A stretch of 64,000 nt of DNA from contig PTJZ01000002.1 in the NCBI GenBank assembly GCA_002937455.1, positions 186,001 to 250,000 of the forward strand. The letters run 5' to 3'. This document shows positions 36,991-45,656 of this stretch, one piece after another. Numbering within the stretch: the first letter of the stretch is position 1; the number at the start of each line of letters is the position of its first letter. The translations under genes were made by a program, and so were the position numbers. The notes below the pieces were generated by a model. That model was not told the origin of the DNA. It saw nothing but the letters and a program-made list of their open reading frames with translations, and searched no databases. Source of the stretch: Alphaproteobacteria bacterium MarineAlpha11_Bin1. GTDB taxonomy: Bacteria; Pseudomonadota; Alphaproteobacteria; MPNO01; UBA830.

Positions 36991-38022
36991 ATGTCCACAG
37001 ATATAAGAAAAGCAATTACGGTGGCGTCCGCCGTCGGTATTCTTGGAATTAGCACTCCGGCTATCGCAGATGGGTATCAAAAAGTCGCCAGTTTTTACAA
37101 AGGAAAGACCGTCACGGTGATGGTTCCATCGGGACTGGGTGCCACGCTTGGACTGTACGGCCGGCTCACGACAGAGCACCTCGGAAAACACATCCCCGGC
37201 AATCCAACAGTAATCATCCAATCACGCCCAGGAGGCGGAGGTACGAAGGGTGCCGCGTACGCGTACAACGCAGCGCCAAAAGACGGAACATATATAGCCG
37301 AAGCGTTAGCACCATCTGTTCTTGCTCCGCTACTACGCAAGATGAAATTTGATGCCTCAAAGTTCCAGTGGCTTGGATCAATCGCTCCCCGCCCAGCAGT
37401 CGTATCCGTTTGGCACAAGGCACCGGTTAGCGACTTAGCTTCAGCGCAAAACCGTGAGGCCATCATGGGTTCAACTGGCCTCGGCTCCGAAACGTACCTC
37501 GCACCAACACTTCTAAACCACATAGCCGGAACAAAATTCAAGGTTGTTAAGGGCTACAAGGGTGGCGCCAAGATCAACAAAGCCATGGAAGGTGGCGAAG
37601 TCCACGGTCGGATGAATTATTGGTCTGGCTGGACGGCGGGTAAACCAGCTTGGGTTAGCGGCAATAAACTCCGCCACATCGTCAGCTATGGCGGCAAGAT
37701 TTCTGCACTTCCAAACTTGCCGACGATGATTGACCTTGCCAAAACAGCAGAAGAGAAAGCGATGGTTCGCTTTCTAGAAGTTGCACCGCGGATTGGTATG
37801 GGCTTCTGGGTGCACCCGGAAGTACCAAAGGACCGGGTTGCCGCGCTCCGCAAGGCATTCATGTCAATGTTGAATTCATCTGAATTCCGGGCGGATGCGA
37901 AGAAACGCAATGCGCCGGTTAATCCAGTTCCAGGGGTAAAGCTCGACAAGTTGGTCGCTGAAGCTTACGCGACGCCACCTGCGACCATACAGAAGCTTAA
38001 GAAAGTATTCGGTTTCAAATAA
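36991..38022 (+). CDS. TTT-type solute-binding protein (Bug/TctC family)
   Basis: 343 residues with a Sec signal (cleavage near STPAIADG). Bug-family blocks: FYKGKTVTVMVPSGLGATLG (~35-54), IIQSRPGGGGTKGAAYAYNA, and a C-terminal helix ending in KKVFGFK. The periplasmic binding protein of a tripartite tricarboxylate transporter, for a carboxylate. The fused permease gene (38093-40228) lies convergent just downstream rather than in the same operon. A rho-independent terminator follows. Confidence 0.88.
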   Translation: MSTDIRKAITVASAVGILGISTPAIADGYQKVASFYKGKTVTVMVPSGLGATLGLYGRLTTEHLGKHIPGNPTVIIQSRPGGGGTKGAAYAYNAAPKDGTYIAEALAPSVLAPLLRKMKFDASKFQWLGSIAPRPAVVSVWHKAPVSDLASAQNREAIMGSTGLGSETYLAPTLLNHIAGTKFKVVKGYKGGAKINKAMEGGEVHGRMNYWSGWTAGKPAWVSGNKLRHIVSYGGKISALPNLPTMIDLAKTAEEKAMVRFLEVAPRIGMGFWVHPEVPKDRVAALRKAFMSMLNSSEFRADAKKRNAPVNPVPGVKLDKLVAEAYATPPATIQKLKKVFGFK

Positions 38023-38048
38023 GAAGAATTTCAGTTTAAATTAGAAAA

Positions 38049-38078
38049 CCTCGGAGTTCGCACTCCGGGGTTTTTTTT
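38049..38078 (+). terminator. Rho-independent terminator after the TTT binding-protein gene
   Basis: CCTCGGAGT (38049-38057), loop TCGC, ACTCCGGGG (38062-38070), then eight T. Nine paired positions including one G-T pair. It lies 27 bp after the stop of the binding-protein gene and before the convergent permease gene. Confidence 0.9.
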
Positions 38079-38092
38079 CAAAAATGAATCTC

Positions 38093-40228
38093 TCAAAACA
38101 TATTCGCCCACGGGATAGACCGAAGTTGCGGAAACCAGTCCCCTAAAAGTGACTGCGGCCATGGGATTATCAAAATATAGTGAAACAGACCATAGGAAAG
38201 TGCCCAGATCGACGTTGCCACTGTTAATGTGGTGCCCCATTTCTCCTTACCCTCAAAGCGCATATATCCAAGCAGGAAGACAAACATCGCGGGAAGAAGA
38301 CCTATTACTGCTGAAGTTCCAAAGAAAAATAACAACCAGGCAAAGTAGGTGATGACCCGCCTCGTGATTTCTGACCCTGGCAGATCGCCGTAATCGGCGC
38401 TGATGTCGAAATGTACGTCACTTTGCGCTGGGGCCCCGCCCTCTCCACGACCCGGTATACCTTCTTCGCCGAGATCTGCTTTCTCACCCGGCGCGACAAA
38501 CATTGCCGACATGATTAACCAGCCGATAAAGATCATAGCGGCAACGGACACAACCTGAGGGATAAGCCTAGCGCCAAATTCCCAATTTGACGAAATCCCG
38601 AACGCTATCGCAAATAGTGCAAATAGAATAATTGCAAAGAAGAAGTCCGGATTGATCGCAGCTTTTTGAAAGCCAAACTTACTCGCTGTTTTATTGGCCT
38701 TCGCGCGGGCACGATACCCCCTGATTATCGGTGCCAATACGCCATAAAGTGTGACGGCAAAGATGATAGGAACATATGGTGCGAACACCACATTGCCGTC
38801 TCCAAAGTCTCGCCATATCCAGAGCCAATCTGCGCCGTAACGCTCTGTTGAAATAAACATATATCGCTCGACCAAACCGCCGAGCACGAAACCCAGAATT
38901 AGCGGCGGGCGAGGCCAACGAAGGCGTTTCATTATCCAACCGATCAGCCCGAATATCAGCAGAGCATATATGTCACCCCACTGGCGAGAACCCTGAAATG
39001 CTCCCACATACGTCACAGCCAAAACGACTGGCGCAAGGATGCCAATACGGATCAGTGCAACCTTTGCAAGCTGGTTCGCAAAGGTGAAGCAGATACCAGC
39101 GCCAAGAATGTTAGCGATCGCAACCGACCATACTAGGGTGTAAGTTACGTCCAGATTTTTAGTCAGCATTTCGGGTCCGGGTACAAGACCGTGGATCAGA
39201 AAAGCGCCTAGAATTAGCGCCATCGAAGCGGACCCGGGCACGCCGAAGGCGATGGTCGGTACTAGGGCGCCGCCTTCTTTCGCGTTGTTCGATGATTCCG
39301 ATGAAATTACGCCGCGTACGTCACCTTTGCCGAACGTCTCGGCCGCCCCTTTTTCAGATCGTGCAGCGTGGCCGTAAGCAATCCAGTCAATAACAGAGGC
39401 GCCGATGCCGGGTACTGCCCCGAGCGACGACCCAATTGATGCACACCGAAGGACTAAGAACCAGTTTCTAAAGGTATCCTTGATACCCTCGATTTGCCCA
39501 AATCGAACGTTTTGTTTCTCTGCGCCCTTAACGTTGATTGATTGTTTGGTAATTGCCATATCTGCGAGTTCCGGTATCGCGAATAACCCGAGCGCAAGCG
39601 GAACTACTGGCAACCCATCCCAAAGATAGAGAGAATCGAATGTCCATCGCAGCGTCCCAGTCTGGGGATCATCGCCAGCCGTGGCAACCATGAGGCCGAT
39701 ACACGCTCCCGCCAAGCCTTTAAGCGGAGAACCACCAGAAAGAACCGCGACAAGGGAAAGACCAAAGACACAGATCGCAAGCAACTCTGGGGAACCAATT
39801 TCAAGCACAATCGGACGCAGTACAGGTACACTGACACCTAGCAAAAGTGCACCGAACAGTCCGCCGATCACAGACGCGGAGAAAGCAGCCCCAAAAGCAC
39901 GGCCCGCCTCTCCCTTCCGTGCCATGGGGTAGCCGTCCAAGATAGTTGCGGCTGATCCTACCGTTCCCGGCACGCCAAATAACACCGCTGGTATTGTATC
40001 CGATGTCACTACAACCGCCTGAAGGCCCATCATAAACGCGAGAGCGGTGAACGGGTCCATGTTAAACGTGAAAGGCAATAGGAGAGACAGGCCCACCAGC
40101 CCGCCTAGCCCTGGTATTACGCCCAACACGAGACCGATAATTACACCAAAAGAGAGAAAGCCTAGTCTTTCAAGACTCGCCATGTTCTGGAACGCCTCAA
40201 TGGCGCTCCCTAGCATATCAACTTCCAT
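38093..40228 (-). CDS. TTT permease, fused TctA-TctB
   Basis: 711 residues. Residues ~1-500 are TctA: FGVIIGLVLGVIPGLGGLVG near the N-terminus, the second repeat GAVPGIGASVIDWIAYGHAA, and FGVPGSASMALILGAFLIHG. Residues ~530-711 add four membrane helices typical of the small TctB subunit, linked by a hydrophilic stretch (EKADLGEEGIPGRGEGG). So both membrane subunits are in one chain, a known but less common arrangement. Start ATG 40228 preceded by GGAG. The candidate TetR operator lies 41-59 bp upstream. Confidence 0.88.
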   Translation of the reverse strand: MEVDMLGSAIEAFQNMASLERLGFLSFGVIIGLVLGVIPGLGGLVGLSLLLPFTFNMDPFTALAFMMGLQAVVVTSDTIPAVLFGVPGTVGSAATILDGYPMARKGEAGRAFGAAFSASVIGGLFGALLLGVSVPVLRPIVLEIGSPELLAICVFGLSLVAVLSGGSPLKGLAGACIGLMVATAGDDPQTGTLRWTFDSLYLWDGLPVVPLALGLFAIPELADMAITKQSINVKGAEKQNVRFGQIEGIKDTFRNWFLVLRCASIGSSLGAVPGIGASVIDWIAYGHAARSEKGAAETFGKGDVRGVISSESSNNAKEGGALVPTIAFGVPGSASMALILGAFLIHGLVPGPEMLTKNLDVTYTLVWSVAIANILGAGICFTFANQLAKVALIRIGILAPVVLAVTYVGAFQGSRQWGDIYALLIFGLIGWIMKRLRWPRPPLILGFVLGGLVERYMFISTERYGADWLWIWRDFGDGNVVFAPYVPIIFAVTLYGVLAPIIRGYRARAKANKTASKFGFQKAAINPDFFFAIILFALFAIAFGISSNWEFGARLIPQVVSVAAMIFIGWLIMSAMFVAPGEKADLGEEGIPGRGEGGAPAQSDVHFDISADYGDLPGSEITRRVITYFAWLLFFFGTSAVIGLLPAMFVFLLGYMRFEGKEKWGTTLTVATSIWALSYGLFHYILIIPWPQSLLGDWFPQLRSIPWANMF

Positions 40229-40268
40229 CCTATGCTCCCCGTCAGTCCCTTTTTACTTTGCCCAATAA

Positions 40269-40287
40269 CACATACGCCCGCGTATGT
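40269..40287. promoter_or_regulatory. Candidate TetR operator upstream of tctA-tctB
   Basis: ACATACG-CCCG-CGTATGT: perfect 7-bp arms with a 4-nt centre at 40270-40287, between the permease start (40228) and the end of the amidohydrolase gene (40353). Nearly the same as the site before the UbiD operon. Length and symmetry fit a TetR dimer site. Confidence 0.6.
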
Positions 40288-40352
40288 TTGATTGGTATCA
40301 GACCGGCCTTGCCTGTCAAGCGAACAACCAACAATATATCACGTTGATTAAC

Positions 40353-41591
40353 TTATTCAGCCGCAATCCCCAAATAATCCGGGTGCCTCGCACTAACATC
40401 TATATTAAAAATTTTTTGGGCGGTCCTGCCCAATATGTTCCGTTTCGCTTCCTGATCGATAAACGGGAGGTCCCAAATGACGGAGGGAATATCCATGTCC
40501 CAGTGTGGGTAGTCGGATGCCCAAAGAAGCTGTGTTTCTGCGTTCATAGCTGCGAAAGTTGCTTCCAGTAACCCTATATCGTCTGGCATCTCCATCGGCT
40601 GCGTCGTGTAATACATATCGCGCATATAATCACTGGGGAGCTTTTTTAGCATGGGGCATTCCGATGAGCGCATACGGTACTGTGTATCAAGCCGTTGCAT
40701 CAGGAACGGGACCCAGGAAATGCCGGATTCGATCCAGACCACGGGGAGACCAGGGAACCGTTCATTCATCCCGTTCAGAACCCAGTTGGTGCAATGCACG
40801 ACATTGTACCAAGTGAAGCCAAGCGCGTGGACCGCCAAAAACCGATTACAAGTTCGAAACATCGGGTCATCCCAGTTAAAACCTGAATGGAACCCAATCG
40901 GAAGGCCGAGTTCCTCGATTGCGCTATAAATTTTCATGTAGTCGTTATGGTGGACAGGCCTATGACGGACAGATGTGACCATGAAACCGATCACACCTTC
41001 ACCGTCACCGAAATCTTCAACGATTTTCAATGCCGCGTCGGGATTATTAAAGGGCAAGTACAGCATTGATTTCATACGCGGGCTTCCGGGCAATATCTTC
41101 TCGACCAACCACCGATTATAGGCACGTGCCAAAGTCACCTCGACATCGGCCTGCGGATGCATTGCCAAGCCAAGCATCGGGGTCGGAAACACGCATGCAT
41201 AATCGACGCCCATCGCATCCATCCAGCGGTGGCTGAGATGTACATCCCGATGAATACCGTCGCTGGGCGTTTCTTCCATGCCGCGCAAGGGATATCGGGT
41301 TACTCGACCGCCAATATCCTGGTAGCCGACCCGCCCTAACGTAAACATCGATCCTCTGTGGGCGATCTGCTGAGCTGATTGAGCCAGCTGACGGAGTACA
41401 GGGTCTTCAATAAATTCGACGATTTCGTTCATCGACTCCGTTTCGTAATGGTGAGCATCGACATCAATAATCAACATTTCGTTGAATTTGCGACGGTCGC
41501 GTTGCCGTGCCGCATTCTGCATAAGCTTTTCGGTGTCGAATTCCTCGACGCTCATGCGGAAATAACGTTCGTTCCCTGTGGGGAGTTCCAT
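40353..41591 (-). CDS. Amidohydrolase 2 (ACMSD-type) family enzyme, third homologue
   Basis: About 412 residues from ATG 41591 (MELPTGNERYF), chosen by the GAGAGGGG site and by alignment with the twins at 7.3-9.8 kb, which begin MEIPT; the frame is open to 41696 but that part overlaps the divergent promoter region. Metal residues: DVDAHHYETESM, GFHSGFNWDD, and LWASDYPHWDMDIPSVIWDL. Clear paralogue of the twins but about 32 kb away and in a different operon, upstream of the TTT permease. Reaction unknown; decarboxylase or hydrolase on an aromatic-derived acid is likely. Confidence 0.85.
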   Translation of the reverse strand: MELPTGNERYFRMSVEEFDTEKLMQNAARQRDRRKFNEMLIIDVDAHHYETESMNEIVEFIEDPVLRQLAQSAQQIAHRGSMFTLGRVGYQDIGGRVTRYPLRGMEETPSDGIHRDVHLSHRWMDAMGVDYACVFPTPMLGLAMHPQADVEVTLARAYNRWLVEKILPGSPRMKSMLYLPFNNPDAALKIVEDFGDGEGVIGFMVTSVRHRPVHHNDYMKIYSAIEELGLPIGFHSGFNWDDPMFRTCNRFLAVHALGFTWYNVVHCTNWVLNGMNERFPGLPVVWIESGISWVPFLMQRLDTQYRMRSSECPMLKKLPSDYMRDMYYTTQPMEMPDDIGLLEATFAAMNAETQLLWASDYPHWDMDIPSVIWDLPFIDQEAKRNILGRTAQKIFNIDVSARHPDYLGIAAE

Positions 41592-41717
41592 TACCCCTCT
41601 CCCGTATAAACCCTCAATCAGTCTATTGTAACGCGAAACATACCGGTCGCCAAAGGATTGGATTCCGCGACTTACTTGCCCCATAAAGCTCTTCACAAAT
41701 AGTTCAGGGAGGAGCTA

Positions 41718-42482
41718 ATGACTGAAAAGTTATTTACCAGTATCGGCACACCGACATCGGATACCGACCGTTTCCGGATGCGTGGCCACGACGTACTAAC
41801 TGAAATTCTTGGAGAAAAAAGTTTCTCTGAGACTTTCTACCTTTTGGTCACAGGTAATGAACTGCCAGAGAGCTATTCGCGGACTTTCGACGCCTGCATG
41901 GTAATCCTTATGGATCACGGCATTACCCCGACCGCGCTCGTCGCCCGCATGGTCCACGATTCTCTACCAGAGGATGTTCAACTGCCTATGATGGCAGGCG
42001 CAATGATGGTAGGTAATAAATTCGCCGGCACGATGGCAGGCGCAGGTGAAATTTTTAAGGCAGGCGTCGACGCCGGCGGTGACCCGCGTGAATATGCAAA
42101 ATCCGTAATCGCTCGCCACCGAGAGCAGAAAAAATTCATCCCGGGATACGGCCATCCCTACTACTTTCCAACTGACCCGCGTTCAGACCGTATGTTCCAG
42201 ATCGCCTACGAAGGCGGTGTCAATGGGAGATATATCGAATTAGCAAAGGTTCTGGCTGAAGAAATCGAAGGATCACGCGGTAGGCCGCTGACCCTAAATG
42301 TGACCGGTGCGCTTGGCGCCGTCCTAAATGAAGTATCTTTCCCGGTGGAAGTAATGCGCGGAGTCGCGGCAGTCAGCAGGGCTGCGGGCTTGATTGGCCA
42401 TATCTATGAGGAAATGGGAAATCCGATAGCGCCGTCGGTAGTCGATTTTATTAATAACATTGAATATCGCGATCCAGACTGA
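41718..42482 (+). CDS. Short citrate synthase-fold protein (citryl-CoA lyase-like) with altered active site
   Basis: 254 residues, the length of stand-alone citryl-CoA lyases rather than full citrate synthases. It keeps the two catalytic His regions (MDHGITPTALVARM and GYGHPYY). At the place of the catalytic Asp, normally in a NVDG-like motif, it reads LNVTGALGAV, i.e. Thr. C-terminal GLIGHIYEE matches the family. Good ribosome site AGGGAGGAG. First gene of a plus-strand set with an EamA exporter and an enoyl-CoA hydratase. It may have a changed C-C lyase/hydrolase activity on a CoA ester. Confidence 0.75.
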   Translation: MTEKLFTSIGTPTSDTDRFRMRGHDVLTEILGEKSFSETFYLLVTGNELPESYSRTFDACMVILMDHGITPTALVARMVHDSLPEDVQLPMMAGAMMVGNKFAGTMAGAGEIFKAGVDAGGDPREYAKSVIARHREQKKFIPGYGHPYYFPTDPRSDRMFQIAYEGGVNGRYIELAKVLAEEIEGSRGRPLTLNVTGALGAVLNEVSFPVEVMRGVAAVSRAAGLIGHIYEEMGNPIAPSVVDFINNIEYRDPD

Positions 42483-42536
42483 ATGGGTAAAAAGCATAGT
42501 GCCCTGTGTAGTGAAAGGTGACCTTTTACGTGCGCA

Positions 42537-43463
42537 ATGAGTAAAAATAAAATTACCCAGACTATGGGCCCAGTCGCTTGGGGAATGCTTATTCTTCTCT
42601 CCATCGTGTGGGGTTGTACGTTTTTCTTTCAAGAGATCGCGGTAAAAGAATTACCGGTATTTACTATAGTAGCCATGCGTGTCGTCCTCGCGGCGACTAT
42701 TTTATTTGGTATCCTTGCAGCTGCCAGAGAATCTTTACCCCGCGGCTGGAAGGTATGGCGCGAACTGGCCCTACTGGCGCTGATCAACAACGTAATACCA
42801 TTTTGCCTTATCGTATGGGGCCAGAAAGAAATAGCTTCAGGACTAGCCTCGATACTAAATGCCACCACGCCCGTGTTTACGGTGTTGGTGGCGCATTTTG
42901 TCACCACCGACGAAAAATTATCTAGTATGAAGCTAATTGGCGTCATCTCAGGCTTGTTGGGTGCGACCATTCTGATCGGAGTGGAGCTTTTGGAGGGGCT
43001 CGGGACCGCGGTGATTGCACAAGTCGCCGTGCTCGGCGCAGCTTTATCCTATGGTATCTCGGCAATTTACGGCAGACGTTTTCTAGCAATGGGTATAACG
43101 CCCACAGCCACTGCTACCGGCCAGCTTACGGCAGCATCTTTTATCTTGGTTCCAGTTGCACTGGTTTTTGATGCGCCTTGGAGACTGCAGCCACCAGCCC
43201 CCGCAACCATTGCCGCAGTAATAGGACTTGCGTCGGTTTCCACGGCACTCGCATACTATCTTTATTTCAGAATTCTCAAGAAGGTGGGCGCGACCAACTT
43301 GATGCTGGTGACCTTCCTTATTCCGGTTAGCGCCCTAGCGCTCGGAATATTTGTTCTCGAAGAAACCCTGATGATACAACATGTTATTGGATTACTTTTC
43401 ATTGGCCTCGGCCTTGCCTTTCTCGACGGTCGTCTTTTCAACCGTACGAAGAGGAATCCTTGA
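42537..43463 (+). CDS. EamA/DMT-family exporter 1
   Basis: 308 residues, ten membrane helices in two EamA repeats (AWGMLILLSIVWGCTFFFQE at the N-terminus, TALAYYLYFRILKKVGATNL in the second half). Drug/metabolite transporters of this kind export amino acids or small organic molecules. Located between a citryl-CoA-lyase-like gene and an enoyl-CoA hydratase gene. Two more EamA proteins lie at 49384 and 51190. Confidence 0.88.
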   Translation: MSKNKITQTMGPVAWGMLILLSIVWGCTFFFQEIAVKELPVFTIVAMRVVLAATILFGILAAARESLPRGWKVWRELALLALINNVIPFCLIVWGQKEIASGLASILNATTPVFTVLVAHFVTTDEKLSSMKLIGVISGLLGATILIGVELLEGLGTAVIAQVAVLGAALSYGISAIYGRRFLAMGITPTATATGQLTAASFILVPVALVFDAPWRLQPPAPATIAAVIGLASVSTALAYYLYFRILKKVGATNLMLVTFLIPVSALALGIFVLEETLMIQHVIGLLFIGLGLAFLDGRLFNRTKRNP

Positions 43464-43558
43464 TTTTAAAAAACTTCGATCATTCGTATAATCCTCTAAC
43501 CTCGACGACACCTGACCGCAACAGACCACAAGTAAGTTCAAAAGAACCGGAGAAGAAA

Positions 43559-44371
43559 ATGGTTTCGGATATCTACGCGCAGGAGCGCGCCAAGCTGCTT
43601 GAAAACATAGATGGCCTGCACGTGGAAAAGGATAAGGAGAAACGTGTCGGCACCCTGATTCTAGATCGACCACCGATGAATATAATCCACTTTCGTAATC
43701 GAGCCCAGATCTCCGCTCTGATCGAAGCAATGGATAACGATCCGGATATCCGTGTCATCGTGATCAGGGGCGCCAATGGCGTATTCAGCTCGGGCGGCGA
43801 CATTGCGGGTTTTTTGAAAGAACCCCGCGATGGTATGTCCAGCATGGCTGATGACATCTCTGCCCCAGAACGCGCCCGAAAGCCGGTAATCGCAGCTATC
43901 GAGAAATTCGCCCTTGGGGTGTCGTTCGAGTTGGCTTTGGCATGCGATTTTCGGATTGCAACTCAAAATAGCCAGATGGGACTTCCCGAAATTGGCCTCG
44001 GCACTATGCCAGGCAGCGGTGGTACGCATCGTCTTGCGCAGTTAGTCGGTTTGGGAAGAGCGAAGAACACCATTATGCGTGGCCGACGCATCTCGGCGCT
44101 TGAAGCCCTAGACTGGGGTATTATTACCGAACTAGTCCCCGACGGCGAGTTAGACGCCGCCGTTAACAACCTTACGTCAGATCTCGCAGGCCGTCCCCTA
44201 ATCCCACTCACTTCAGTCAAGCGGGTTCTCAATACAGCAGGAGATGCTCCGCTCCATGTAGGGCTTGAACTAGAAGGCCAAGCCTTCGAAAAAATACGTT
44301 TTGGGCCTGAGTTTGAGCACGGTGTAGATTCGTTCCTGGAAAAAAAGAAACCCGATTTTTCAGAAATGTAG
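43559..44371 (+). CDS. Enoyl-CoA hydratase/isomerase family protein
   Basis: 270 residues from ATG 43559 (MVSDIYAQERAKLL) with GGAG six bases upstream; the frame is open back to a TTG at 43460 but those 33 residues look non-globular. Crotonase marks: oxyanion-hole segment GVFSSGGDIAGF, and the second block ALACDFRIATQNSQMGLPEI followed by GTMPGSGGTHRL, which carries the usual active-site Glu. Hydrates, isomerises or cleaves a CoA ester. Its neighbours (CoA-transferase, acyl-CoA synthetase, citryl-CoA-lyase-like protein) form a CoA-ester pathway. Confidence 0.85.
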   Translation: MVSDIYAQERAKLLENIDGLHVEKDKEKRVGTLILDRPPMNIIHFRNRAQISALIEAMDNDPDIRVIVIRGANGVFSSGGDIAGFLKEPRDGMSSMADDISAPERARKPVIAAIEKFALGVSFELALACDFRIATQNSQMGLPEIGLGTMPGSGGTHRLAQLVGLGRAKNTIMRGRRISALEALDWGIITELVPDGELDAAVNNLTSDLAGRPLIPLTSVKRVLNTAGDAPLHVGLELEGQAFEKIRFGPEFEHGVDSFLEKKKPDFSEM

Positions 44372-44420
44372 GCACCGTTCGGGTTTACCACGACCGGATT
44401 TATAATTGGCGCAGCTTTAC

Positions 44421-45599
44421 CTAGACAACTCCCTTATCGCGGAGGTGTCTCACCATTTCTTCATCCAGCCCCAATTCGCCCAGAACCTCCCCTGTGTGCT
44501 CGCCTAGCTGTGGGGGCGGAAGTTTGGGCTGATCGTCACGAGAACCATCGATATAGACCGCACGACGGCTGAAGGTTTGCGTGCCCTCCTCCGGATGCTC
44601 AACCTCGAAAAAGGTGTCGAGATGCTTTACCTGCGGATCATCAAACACGTCTGCTAAAGTGTTAATAGGTGCGTAGGGTACATCGTTTTCTTCGAGACGT
44701 GGCATCCAGTGATCTCGTGGCTGCATCGCTGCCGCCTGCTTAAACTCCGCGCCCATGTCGAAGTAGTGCGCAATCCGGGACATACGGTCGGTGTATCGGG
44801 GATCCTCTCGCATATGCTCAACACCGAAAGCCGTCGTTACCCCCTGCCAGAACTTCTCCTGCGAGGATAGGTGCACAGCAAGTAACTTCCCATCTCCACA
44901 TTTCAGAGCATGTGACTGAGATGCCTCCGAGCGTGATGTCGGGCTTGGCTGAATATCCTGCTGCGTTAAATTTGCGAAAGGGTCAGGCAGAAACCAGATC
45001 GAACTCTCGAGCATATTAACGGAGAGCGATCTCGCTGGTCCGCCACGCTCCCGCTCGAATAGCGCGGAAAGAATACCGTAGCAGGCATTTATCCCGGTGA
45101 TGTTGTCACCGATCGTCGGTCCCGTCGTCTGCGGACTGTCGGGATCAAGAAATAGGCTAGCGACGCCCGAAAGGGACTGAGCCACAGCATCGTACGCCGG
45201 GCGCTTCTCGTAGGGGCCATCTTCGCCAAACCCTGTGATAGAACAATATATTAGCTGGGGGTTCCTCTTACGTAACTCATCAACTGATAATTTCAGCCGG
45301 TCCATCACACCAGGACGAAAATTTTCTACTAATACATCTGCCGTCTCAACCATCATAAGCAAGATTTCTCTGCCCTCGTCGGAACGAACGTCGAGCGTGA
45401 CGGAGCGTTTATTACGATTATAAGCTCCGAACTGCGCGGAATATGTACCTCCCCGCCAAGCCCGAAACATGTCGCCGCCGTCCACTTTTTCCACCTTTAT
45501 ACAATCAGCTCCCATATCACCCAGCATCTGGCCGCACAGCGATCCTGTGATCATGGTGGTCAATTCTATAACTCGAACTCCATCTAGCGGTCCCGCCAT
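44421..45599 (-). CDS. CaiB/BaiF class III CoA-transferase
   Basis: 392 residues. Seen: LDGVRVIELTTMITGSLCGQ at the N-terminus, LVENFRPGVMDRLKLS, ITGFGEDGPYEKRPAYDAVA, and the catalytic Asp in TIGDNITGINA (~165). Transfers CoA from a donor ester (often succinyl-CoA) to a carboxylic acid. Class III members include succinyl-CoA:glutarate and aromatic-acid CoA-transferases. Lies 57 bp after the Rieske oxygenase gene in the same direction. Acceptor acid unknown. Confidence 0.87.
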   Translation of the reverse strand: MAGPLDGVRVIELTTMITGSLCGQMLGDMGADCIKVEKVDGGDMFRAWRGGTYSAQFGAYNRNKRSVTLDVRSDEGREILLMMVETADVLVENFRPGVMDRLKLSVDELRKRNPQLIYCSITGFGEDGPYEKRPAYDAVAQSLSGVASLFLDPDSPQTTGPTIGDNITGINACYGILSALFERERGGPARSLSVNMLESSIWFLPDPFANLTQQDIQPSPTSRSEASQSHALKCGDGKLLAVHLSSQEKFWQGVTTAFGVEHMREDPRYTDRMSRIAHYFDMGAEFKQAAAMQPRDHWMPRLEENDVPYAPINTLADVFDDPQVKHLDTFFEVEHPEEGTQTFSRRAVYIDGSRDDQPKLPPPQLGEHTGEVLGELGLDEEMVRHLRDKGVV

Positions 45600-45656
45600 G
45601 TATTTATTCCCTATTGTTGATAGCTATTCCGAGGTGACCCATTTTATCAGATAAGC

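Noticed and set aside
43460..43558. N-terminal extension of the enoyl-CoA hydratase from a TTG start
   Set aside because: The ATG at 43559 has a good ribosome site and matches the family start; the extra 33 residues look untranslated.
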